Assembly (NCBI RefSeq): GCF_901709675.1
Contig: NC_051087.1
Coordinates: 3,340,001-3,404,000 of the forward strand
Direction of reading: 5' to 3'
From: Syngnathus acus
Taxonomy: Eukaryota > Chordata > Actinopteri > Syngnathiformes > Syngnathidae
DNA length: 64,000 nucleotides
Shown: positions 40,230 to 50,552 of the stretch, piece by piece
Layout: each line of letters begins with the position of its first letter
Numbering within the stretch: the first letter of the stretch is position 1
Translations under genes and position numbers: made by a program
The notes under the pieces: generated by a model
What the model saw: only the letters and a program-made list of their open reading frames with translations
Database searches by the model: none
Told to the model about the DNA's origin: nothing

Positions 40230-42590
40230 TTTTAACTTTATACTCAATGACCATGTTCAGAGGGATCTTCAGAATTGGACGCACATTTTGGCGAGTTCCC
40301 ACAAGTAATAATGGTTTTAAATTGCTATGATTGAGTTGCATTAAAAATAAATATCAGGATTTAATTAAATTTTTACCCTACCAAAATGTAAGTTTGTGCA
40401 CTCAAGTGTGATTTGCTTCAAACTATTTCTTGTCTCGGTACACGAGTGCAGAGACGTATGCAGGCCACGCTCAAAACAAATCGCCAAAAAACTTGATATT
40501 ATCACAAGTCTGTGTTTCACATTAAAAAATGTAACTAATTCATGTCCTCATTTTATAAGAATAAAAATATGATGAGAAGTTGTTCAAGTTCAAATCTTTT
40601 GCACAATAACTCTCACAGAGAGACACAAGCACAAATGCAACCACAGAGATAATTATCATAAATACAGATGCACGAGGGAGGATGGAGATTCTCCAGGCAT
40701 TAGTGTTGGAGAAGAACAATAACCCGATGCTTATTGCATTAATTAAAATCATACAAAAGCTTTTCTGCATTGCAAATTCAGCTCGATTCATCTCCCTGGG
40801 ATAAAACCGCTTAAAGGGCCTTGTGGAAAATATTGAAAATACTGGCCTCAACTGACACAACCCCAAAAAACTGAATTTATTGAAAAACAAATTAGATCAG
40901 TGTTAGCTAGTAGCCTGGCAGCTTTCAGGTTTTCTGCCATTTGACTGTTTTTCCAATAAACTGATTTCTGGGGCGTTCATTGTTCGTCGTGACTGTAACA
41001 AAGACTCGACGTTCCAAGTTCAAGTGTAGATTTTTCTAAGCACACCAAAAAAAACGTGGGATCATCCAAAACCTAAAAACTCTGACTGTGAGGCAGACGT
41101 GCTAACCGCTAATCCAACATGCTGCTACATCATTAGCATCATAACGTCTCACGAGTCACTGCGGTATTATCAAGCCGTCAGTCGGTCTGTCTTGAGGCAT
41201 CCGTTCGATAATTGTCACGAATGGTCATCATTTCACCGCCCATCCCCTTTCAACCCCCAAAACAATCTGCATCCGCTACAAATGAATTATAGATGCTCAC
41301 TAATTGGCTTTCCTGCAGGCAGCCACACATGACAAACCTTTGCATGACCTTTTTATCTTGGCGCTGCCTTCACAAACACACATAAAAAGTTTTTTTCGAC
41401 ATCCTCGCATTGCCTCGCTGTGACTCATCCCACTCGGGTTATTCCAAAAGTCATCGACAAAATGTTAGCTTTCATCTGTCGTCGAGAAACTGTTTAAAAG
41501 AAGCTCGCATCTTCCCTCCGGGATTCTTTATCGCAAGCCTACATTTCTTATTCTTTGGTTATTCAGTCCACATTCGTACCTTCCTGCAATTTCTGCAATT
41601 GATATTTTTACAGGAAGGCTGCGTCAGCCCTGAGCTTCATTAGAAGGGTCCCACCACACATTTAGCATGCAGTTTGAGTTAGTCATTTTAATGACATCTA
41701 AAACAGAAGTTGTGTAGGCCAAGCCACTAAGTCTTTTCTCCTTTGAGGAGTTTACATGTTGATACAGAATACTAAATGTCATGTCATACACAAACATTTA
41801 TAACCACAATTAGCACTACTTTACACAATCAGTTTTCTTTTAAACACATAAATAATTGAGATTGTCTGCCTCGCTGTCACAATCAAACTGGGTCATTCGG
41901 ATTTATGTCGTTAAATGGCGTAATTGCGTAATCTGGTGCCACACAATTAGTCATACAACACGCTGATTATCTACGTGCTCATAGCCCACACACTGTGAGA
42001 GGTCTGGAGCTGACCTGGAATTGACCTGACCATCATTACGAGCCCAAACGAGATGAGGAATATTATTTTGCCATGTTTGCCTGCCTGTCCAAAGATTCGT
42101 AATCCAATCTGATCTACGGCAGAGTGAGTAGTACTTGTTTTAGATTAACCCTTAGATGCATAAATGGGTGACTTTTTTTTTTTTAATATCTTCATAATAA
42201 AAAGAATAATAATATTCTAATAACTTTTGACCCACTTAAGGAAGAGTCTAGGTAACAGTCACTTGTGGGAACCGCTTAAATAGGGTAAGACACATTTTAC
42301 TGTCTGCAAGTGTCACTATTTTGTATTTTAAAGAAACCATAAGTAAAATGAAAAAGCGTTTGGCGTGTTTATATCAGATAATACAAGAGTCGTGCAACTC
42401 ACTAGACTAGCAAAACAAGTGTCTATTGAGAAAACTTTAAAAATACAGAATAACAATATCCATTTAAAAAATACATCGCATAAATATCGAAAATGTATGA
42501 AATATATAAAGAAGTCAAATTCAAATCCAATTTATAAAAAATAAATAAATCAGAAAATAAATGAATGAATAAATGTCAAACTCGAGCTCC
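40230..42590. other. Intergenic between nptxr and dnal4
   Basis: No gene recognised. One minus-strand open frame at 40540-40890 encodes a hydrophobic 116-residue peptide with no family match I can name and no splice support. The region is A/T-rich with short homopolymers. Confidence 0.5.
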
Positions 42591-42610
42591 AGTCGATTGA
42601 CAAGACCAAG

Positions 42611-42743
42611 AGCCAATAGAGACGCTGCGTGTCACGAGTAGGCGGGGCTTCTTCTGTCCGTGTAGTTCTTGTTTAAAATGTCCCCCTAACAACCCCTGGG
42701 ACTCAAACTGTGGAACTTTTCCTGCGGTCCAAACGCCTCCTGA
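42611..42743 (+). promoter_or_regulatory. dnal4: dnal4 promoter and 5' non-coding exon
   Basis: A CCAAT box in AGCCAATAG at 42611-42619 and a GC box GGCGGGGC at 42641-42648 lie in TATA-less sequence. A CTGA|GTAAGT donor follows at 42743. The coding exon begins at a TTCACAG acceptor (exon start 43130), so a spliced 5' UTR exon is required and this is the best candidate. Confidence 0.55.
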
Positions 42744-43137
42744 GTAAGTCATTCAACATTTTCATGACTAGCCCTTAACAAACCCTGAAGAGTCAACGAC
42801 CGCCTGGTGAAAGAGAATGTGTTTAATGTTATCTGTTCGCCACGGAGCTAACGCTAAGCTAACTGGATAGCTCGTGAACGATGCTTCTTAGGTTCCAGTA
42901 TCTCCGCCTGCTGCCTGCTTAGTGTTTACAAACTAGCCCACGGTTGACCTTTGGTTTTTAAAGATAAAAACTTGCGATTTGAGTGGAAAATGACTTTTGA
43001 CTTTCACAACTGGATGCATTGTTCTTTCGCTAGCTTGGTAGGTTTTCTTGTGTGTTGTTGCTAAGTGTTGCTCGGTACTCACAAATGTAAATTTTTTTAG
43101 AATTGTTTTAACGTGGCAACTGTTCACAGGAGTCGTG

Positions 43138-43978
43138 ATGGCAGGAACCGGCGAGGCAAAGAAAGAAGAGGCCGACTACAAGAGACTACACAGTTTCCCA
43201 CTTATCAGGGTAGGAGTGGTGATATCATCAGTCATGATGTTCTGAGCACTGGATCTGTAGTGTGGTTTGGAGAAAACTACTGTTTGAGAATGACAACATT
43301 TATAATCTACATTATAAAGACAGTCTTGGGTGTGAATTCCTCACGCAGCAGGAACCTCATCTGTCCGTGCCTCTGAGATAGATGAAGCAGAAATATGTAA
43401 ATGATAATAATTGTATCAGAAGATAAAGTATTGATTTGTCCTCAGCACACGGACATGCCTGAGGAAATGAGGGTCGAGACGATGGAGCTGTGCGTGACTG
43501 CCTGTGAAAAGTTTGCTACCAACAATGAGGTACGTTGGCGACAAAATGGAAGTGCAATTTTTTTTTTTTCCCCGCATTGAAAAAGTGGTTCTAGTGTGAA
43601 AAAATACAATCTGATATATGTAGGTCAGCTTCCAATAGTGAAACAGCGGAAAAAACTAGTACCCTTTTAAAGAGCATTAGGAAAAAAATTGTTTAACTCC
43701 TCACTAAAATTCAATAATCAGGGATAATACATTTTTATTGGAGACAAGTGGTACAGACAAAGTAAGTGGGAGTTGTGTTCTGATGGTTTGGACTTCCTGC
43801 CATTGGTCTCCAGAGCGCCGCCAAGATGATCAAAGAGTCCATGGACAAGAAGTTCGGCAGTTCGTGGCACGTGGTGATCGGCGAGGGTTTTGGCTTTGAG
43901 GTCACGCACGAGGTGAAGAACCTGCTCTACATGTTCTTTGGAGGTAGTTTGGCCGTGTGCGTGTGGAAGTGCTCCTAG
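43138..43978 (+). CDS. dnal4: Dynein axonemal light chain 4
   Basis: This is a small light chain of the LC8 family associated with axonemal outer-arm dynein. Three exons join in phase: 43138-43209, 43446-43529 and 43814-43978, giving 106 residues (human 105). After a short variable N-terminus the protein contains ADYKRLHSFPLIRHTDMPEE, ETMELCVTACEKF, SAAKMIKESMDKKFGSSWH, VVIGEGFGFEVTHEVKNLLY, and ends LAVCVWKCS. These cover essentially the whole DLC8-type fold, with near-identity to human DNAL4. The ATG is the first in the exon and matches the family start. It sits downstream of nptxr in the same orientation, as in human 22q13.1. Confidence 0.97.
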
Positions 43979-44847
43979 CACACGCATACATCCAGCCCCT
44001 TCCTATTATTTACTCATCTCGCCGACTCGGTGAAAGCAAACCAGCTGCCAGTTGGACTACAAAAAGGTCACTGAGGTTGACGGCTGCTTGAACTATGGGG
44101 AGAAGAACTTTGACATCAAGTCTTGACTTGAAGACACTTGAACAGCTTCCTGCCTTATCTCACATTTGTCTTTCTTTCCAAGGAGTTTCCATGTTGTCAC
44201 CACTCACTTTGAACTTAACGGGCCAGGGTTCTCCAAACAATTACGTTCTCTATCCTCTGCAGGGACCGTCTAGTGTGCAAGTGTGTGTGTGTGTGCTGGA
44301 CACACACGCGCACATCACCACTTACAACGTTCACGTCATCTCAACATTTCTTACAATGAGACGCACTTGTCTTTCAATACAATGTTTTTAGATTTTTTTT
44401 AAACGTGTACATAGTTGGATGCGACGTTTAACAAGTGGCATCTTCGTACAAACGACCTGATCTACCTTTTGTTCTTGTTGTAGAGAATTTTTATAACAAC
44501 CCGGCATGTTTTAACCGCCTTTGTTCTGTATCAACGGTACAGACACAGAATGAGGCGGACTGCCTAAGTGAAATACTGATGACTGAGGCAGATTTGTGAA
44601 TTTTTGCTGTTTACTGAGGTCGCTTTAGAGCCATAACAAGAGGAGGGACTCTCCTGTGTCCAGGCGTGTCAAGTCTAACACTTCTCCCAACACGTCGGCG
44701 CATTTTCTACGTCTCATTAGTAGATGCCGACAATTTGGTTACGTGGCAATAATCCCGCCTCTACGGCATAGGTGAAGGATCTTCTGTCGCTGTGATTTTA
44801 AAGAACTGCTGAGCTAGTGGCGAACATGAGCGAAAGAGATCATGGAT

Positions 44848-44853
44848 AATAAA
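44848..44853 (+). terminator. dnal4: Likely dnal4 polyadenylation signal
   Basis: AATAAA lies about 870 bases after the dnal4 stop, followed by a TTTGTGCTGTTTGTTG GT-rich element within 40 bases, a good cleavage and polyadenylation arrangement. Confidence 0.55.
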
Positions 44854-44879
44854 CTCTGAAATGTGGAACAAAAGTTTGT

Positions 44880-46560
44880 GCTGTTTGTTGACAGGACAGA
44901 ATAGTCTCGTTTTGTTCTAAGGCAGCTGGGAAGTCACGCCGAAGACGCAACAGTCATTAGCGACTTCACGTTGTCTTGTGTTGCGGCTGCATTTGAAAAA
45001 AAGTTAAAAAGCGAGCTCGTCACCGAGGAATACCGAGCCGCCGGCTAACACGATGCAAGACTCTTCAAACAAATACAGAGGAAGAAACTCAAAAAGATCC
45101 CTCCCGACGTAACTCAACGAGGACTAACAAGACGAGCGCTTTTCATCATCAGCCAAAGAGAAGACAAACAAAAAAGTTGCTGTGAGAATGTTCGCGCAGA
45201 GGATATTTGCAGGAGGGGTCTGACTGGAACAAAAATATTCCGCAACTATGACTATAAGTTTAGCAGCATGGTATATATATATTTTTTAAAGATATTTTGT
45301 CAGAAACTCAGAAGGAATTTCTTTCAACATAACATTTCATAGGTTTTCCCCGAGCTTATTCAAGTGACGTCATCGTCCCTCGCACAAGGGCATCGTGACC
45401 CACTGAAGTTGTTGACAGAATGAGTTTAATCTACCCAAACATGCAATCAGGTCACTTTGCACTCTAGCCACAAACAGAAAAAGAATATCATGTTTGATTA
45501 CAAGTTTGAAGCCTCACAGCAAGAGTTGAACACGTCTCTAAGGTCAAGATATTTTCTGACCTCCGTAATCTTTGAACATAAATGTCTGCATCGCCCAAAC
45601 ACCTGAAAAGTGATTATCCAACTGCTCAAAATATGCAGCTAGCAATACGCTGGCGCTAGCACATGCTATTTGGACAATATCAACTCTGGTGAGAATTCCA
45701 GTGGCCCGCCCCCCCTAAGCTGCTGACAATATGGCACATCTCATTTATTATTAATAAAAGCCCTTCTTTAAATATCTCCTCCCACCGCTTTTGTCACTTC
45801 ACTGTTAATTATTCATCGGTGGAGTCACACTTCAGGCCACAGCCTGTTGGCACGATTAGATGGTATTGAATCTCAAGCACAGACAGTTTTTGAAATCCTC
45901 AAGTGTTTTAAGATTAATTTTGCCACCCAAAAAGTAGAAACATTTTTCTCCAGCTGACACCTGAACCACAATTTCTTGTTCAATTCCGGGCTCGGTTCAC
46001 TGTTGCCACACACTGCGTCCTCATTCCATGTTTCCATCGGGTTTGAAAGCTGAGCGCTGTATCTTAGCAACCACCTCAGCACCTGAAAATGAAGGTTGCA
46101 GCACCTTCTTAGTGTTTGCAGGAGTGTGCGTGGGGCGAGTGAAAAGACACAGGTGGAAAAAAAGAAAAAGTAGAGCGATGGTTTCAAAAGTCACCTCAGG
46201 ATAGAAAGAAATTGCAGCAGAAACGACCGTCGGGCCAGAACAGATATGAATTTTTCATCGGAAAGTCACTGCTTAGCTCTCTTTTGTGAGGATTTAGAAA
46301 ACATCATTTAATATTCATATGAGTGTGCTGCGCCTTCCATAGAAAAATTTAAAAGATTGTTTAAAATACACCAGCAGGGGACGTAAAAAACCAAACAAAA
46401 GAAGCATCACAGCAACAGTCCTGATGGAGTCTCTGCCAATTCAGAAAGTTCAAACTAGTGTATTGAGTAAGACCGAGTTAACCTGGCACTGTGTCCAGTC
46501 TGGCACAATCCAAACAAATAGCTAAAGACTAACCCGCAGCTGATACCGAATATTCCTTTT
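44880..46560. other. Intergenic between dnal4 and the fam20c-like gene
   Basis: No gene recognised on either strand. At the right edge, about 46,565-46,597, an AGAA|GTAAGT donor could end a 5' non-coding exon of the next gene, whose first coding exon opens at a CCCAG acceptor. Confidence 0.45.
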
Positions 46561-46739
46561 CAACTTCAGCAACGTGGGAGGAAGCTCAATTGAAGAAGTA
46601 AGTTTCCTCTTTTTTCCTTCATGGATGTTGAAATATTCTTTGTCTTAAGTTAAATGGTGTGCTAGCTCTGCTAAGAGGAATTCTCTATTTGCTTTACCCT
46701 ATTGTCACTTTGCTCCCCCTTCTTTCTATACCCAGAAAG

Positions 46740-49095
46740 ATGATGTGGAGAATGCGTCGTCGCTCCAGGACAATCTGTCTGTCCTTGGTATTCGTCTCCA
46801 TTTTCTTTCACCTCCTCCTGTCTTTTGTCTCGCTTTCCTTGTACCGGCAAGCCTGTGACCCCCCGATACCGACCAGCATGACCTTCTCAAAACATCTGGC
46901 AAACAAAAGCTTCACGGCCATCGCAGTTTTAACTGAGTCACCACTTAAAAGAGATTCTCCCGGTGTCAAGGGTCGTGGAGGAGCACCTCTGGACAAATTC
47001 CAAAGTAGAAGGATTGGACTGATAAAAGCGTCTTTTGTTGAGCCTCTTGCGTCCAGTCTGGCGAAACTTCAGGCGCTGTTTGAACACCCTCTTTACAAAG
47101 CGCCCATGTCAGCCATTCAACAAGACGATATGTTGTTGAGGGTTCTACCAAAGATGAAGTCTGAGAGGAGCTCCCAGATGTGGTCAGTAGTCATACAAAT
47201 GCCCGATTTAACGTCTATCCGATTTTTCATCTGAGGTCAAATGACACATAGTAACTCCGCTTAAGGGGTACTCCAGGTAGGTGCTTCTAATCAACCGAGC
47301 TGGCAGGTAAACAATGATGATGGCGAGGAGGGAAACATCTCAAACATTTGAGGACCTGAATTTGACACCTATAATCCAAAATGGCAGAACTCCAAATGAC
47401 CACGATTGCGTCTGCAGGGTGAGTGCGAGCCAGGAAGGTTACGAAAACGTCCGCTGGAACACCAGCGGCGACAGCCATCCCCCCTGGCTACGCTTTCACC
47501 TGACCATCTCCCGCTGGCAGCTCTACCCCCATCCGGACCCCGACATGGAGTCTGTGATCCAACAACTCGCCACACACCGCATCGTGAGCGCAGGTAACAA
47601 TGTGACCGCTGCCGCTAAAGTCGAGACGGTTATAAGTGGATGAGTTCATCTGAAGAGGGTTACTAAAAAAAGAATGGAATGAAATGCGATGCCAGAGGAG
47701 GTCAAAGGATGTGCGTCCTTGGAGGACAGATTGGAGGGAAGGATTTTGTATAGTAGCTGACACTCGCAGTTTTGGAGTGATTCCACTCTTTTTGACGCTT
47801 AGGCTTTTAAGAACCTTCAGCCGAGGATGGTACCGGGCTTTACGTTCATTAGCTTCACACAGCTATCATGATCATTCCAGGTTGGGTTAGCAAAGTATCT
47901 TTCGAGTTAGATGTCTTACATCGTAGCGTCGCTAATAACGCTCTCATCTTTATTCTTCTAGTGCAGAAAAGCGGTGGTACACAGCTGAAACTGGTGATGT
48001 CATTTCCAAATTATGGCCAGGCCATGTTCAAACCCATGAAGTGAGTTGATAATAGCAAAATTGACATTGAGATTTTCAGGGATAAAAAAAAAATGCTAAA
48101 GAAAATCCATCTTCAGATCATTCGGAGATCTTCAGAGATAAAAAAAAATACTACCGAAAACCCCGTGATTGACAGTAAGCAATCAAAATTGGACAAATGA
48201 ACGGTGTGTCCAATCTGTGCTTGCAGGCAGGACAGAAATGATGAAACTAACTACAACCTCTACTACTTCTCTGACTTTGAGCGACATAATGCAGAAATTG
48301 CCGCCTTTCACCTGGACAGGTAGGACGTAACTCGTGCATTCCGATTTTTCACATCCCACACAGAAACCACCAAATTGCCTGTAATATCAAGACTGACCTG
48401 TAAGGGGCAGCATGGTGCCGCAGGGCACGCAGACATAAAATGCAAAGAAGAGTAATACTGTAATTTCATCGTGTGTCTCAGCCTGTCACTCATCTGTTTA
48501 TGTCTTCACACTGGAGGATTCTGGGCTATCGGAGGGTGCCCCCAGTGGTTGGGAGGAAGGTGGATGTGGTCAAAGAGATTAAAGACATCACGACGGATCA
48601 CAAACTGGCCCGGACATTTTTCAACTCCCCCGGTAGTCCTTGGGTTAACATTTTACTTCTACACTATGTGATTAGGTAGTTCCGTATGTTCCTCCAGCCA
48701 TTACTTCTCATGGCCCTCCATGCTCTTGTGGCTCCCCCTAGTGGGCAATGTGTGCTTCTACGGTCGGTGCTCCTACTACTGCTCCACAGAGCACGCAGTG
48801 TGCGGCCGACCTACGGCCCTGGAGGCCTCGTTGGCCCTCATGCTGCCCGATCTCTCCCTGGCTACCCGGAGGACCTGGCGATCACCCTGGAGACGCTCTT
48901 ACAGCCGCAGCAAACTGGCTAAGTGAGCGCATAGATGGTATGCAGAGGTTTGAAACGGGTTGTCAGCAAGTGAAATGCATTTCAGATGGGAGACGGAACC
49001 AGGTTACTGCACAACCATCAAGAAGACGGCGCCCTATGACCAAGGCACAAGGCTGGTGGACTTCATTGACATGGTCATACTGGACTTCCTGATGA
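46740..49095 (+). CDS. FAM20C-like secretory-pathway kinase, catalytic C-terminal exons not found
   Basis: FAM20C is the Golgi kinase that phosphorylates secreted proteins at S-x-E. Seven exons join in phase: 46740-47182, 47418-47593, 47962-48040, 48227-48319, 48517-48632, 48742-48922 and 48986-49095 (about 399 codons; human FAM20C has 584). Residues about 7-30 form a signal anchor. Family motifs run in order: [46 protein letters not shown] with the ATP-binding Lys, [20 protein letters not shown] with the helix Glu, [19 protein letters not shown], and DMVILDFLM. The next family segment, with the catalytic Asp (DRHHYE) and metal-binding Asp (DNGRGFG), should follow directly. I cannot find it before dnhd1 begins. 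The last exon ends at an ATGA|GTAGGT donor, and reading through gives a stop at 49122-49124. No internal stop or frameshift was seen. Either the gene is truncated, or the assembly is broken here, or the catalytic exons diverged beyond recognition. Confidence 0.85.
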
Positions 49096-49750
49096 GTAGG
49101 TTCATATTTATATTATATATTTAATTGATAAGTGTGTATGTATATATACATTTATTATATGTATATTTATAGACATTATTTTTTCTCATCGTGTGTCGCG
49201 GGGTTCACTCATATCAAACAATGGGGACAAATCTAAATTAAACCATTTAAAAAAGATAATAAAATGCCAAGCAGAGGAATTTGAAACGCTCTCAAAAATT
49301 GTCAATAAGTCACATCCCAATTATAAAAGGGTGTCTACAGTTGGTATTATTTGTTATTATTTAACTTATTTGAATTAGATTTTGATTTAGTGTGGAAAAG
49401 GGTTTGAGAACATTTATATTTAGTCTCTGAAAACTTGACATTTAACAGAGATGTGTTGAATTTATATTCTAATATGGCACAGAAATTTTCAAAAGGTGGT
49501 GAATTTCAATAACAGAAAATTAACCGATCATAGCTTTTTTATTTTTATGACATCTTCATGAAAACATACTTGACTGTCTAAGACTTTTAGTTAACAGTGA
49601 GTACTTTAAAGAATAATAACAGAATGGCATAATTTGATCAATTGTCTACCTGACGGTCCTTCTGGTGTATTTTGTCCTCTTTTTCGTGAGACAAAATGTA
49701 GAAATTCAAATTACAAAGTTCAAGGGCAAAGCCCAAATCGTGACGTTGCG
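49096..49750. other. A/T-rich stretch where fam20c-like catalytic exons are expected but not seen
   Basis: I searched both strands by eye for the FAM20C segments around DRHHYE and DNGRGFG and found neither. The sequence is A/T-rich with TATA-type repeats at 49,105-49,170. An open frame at 49193-49378 encodes 61 residues I do not recognise. Confidence 0.5.
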
Positions 49751-49798
49751 GTGACGTTCAATGTCAAGCAAAGAGCTCCGGATTTTCGACTTCTGCGT

Positions 49799-49812
49799 GT
49801 TGCCGTGGTTAC
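49799..49812. promoter_or_regulatory. dnhd1: Candidate X-box (RFX site) at the dnhd1 5' end
   Basis: GTTGCCGTGGTTAC matches the RFX X-box palindrome (GTTGCC, 2-base spacer, GGTAAC) with one mismatch in the second half-site. RFX factors drive ciliary and axonemal genes, so a site here suits a dynein heavy-chain-related gene. Two TGACGT half-CRE sites lie nearby, at 49741 and 49752. A GCAG|GTAAAA donor follows at 49822, which may end a 5' non-coding exon. Confidence 0.5.
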
Positions 49813-50182
49813 TTCTATGCAGGTAAAAAGAAAGCTTCTCAACTCCTTACACTATCGACCACTTTCATGACGTTGTAAAACGACAAAAACGACGAAATTG
49901 TCCATTTCGCAACCCTACGTCATTGTCAAAGAATTTAAGGGGTCTCCAAAGTGTAAGTTCTGACTTTTCCTTAGTACAATTACTCGTTTCATCAGGTAAT
50001 TACGTCATGTGTGTTCGCTAGCTTCAAGCTAGCGTACAAACTTTAGCTAGTTGATATAACTTTAGCTAATTAAAAGGAAACGTTTATTACAAATGTTGGG
50101 TTTTAAAATTAAATTCACACTCTTCATTTTGATTGTCACTTGTAAAGTGCACGTGCGAGTGAATTTCCTAATATTAAAGAAA

Positions 50183-50183
<1 letters not shown>

Positions 50184-50224
<41 letters not shown>
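50184..50224. repeat. AAGT tetranucleotide microsatellite
   Basis: About ten AAGT/GTAA units in the putative first intron of dnhd1. It is a simple tandem repeat with no spacers. Confidence 0.95.
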
Positions 50225-50225
<1 letters not shown>

Positions 50226-50552
50226 TAAAACGCCCCTTGTTTTAACATTACAATAAATTATGACTGACAAATTTCATTAAATTGAACATATTTCTGTTAT
50301 TTCATTATTTTATTGTCATTTAAGTTGGGTATCGCTAAAGTGGTTGATCACAGTATTGTCAGTGTGAAGAGAATTTTGTAGTTAGCAAGCAAAATTATTG
50401 CTATGTTTATGAATGAGACTTGTACTTTTCATTAATCACTGTGTTCCTCCTTCACAAGATCAGAGAAAAATGTGAAAAGACCCAGTTGGTGAAATTTGCA
50501 GACGATATTGGCGCAGCATGTTCGCTGCCACTTCCCAGGGACGAGTCCCACC

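Noticed and set aside
40540-40890. A 116-residue hydrophobic minus-strand frame as a small membrane protein gene
   Set aside because: No recognised family, no splice or promoter evidence, and A/T-rich composition easily gives hydrophobic translations. Kept only as a note.
49193-49378. Open frame as a replacement last exon of the fam20c-like gene
   Set aside because: No similarity to FAM20 family C-termini and no clear acceptor in the right phase just before it.
50184-50224. CRISPR-like array
   Set aside because: A plain tetranucleotide microsatellite with no spacers, in a vertebrate genome.
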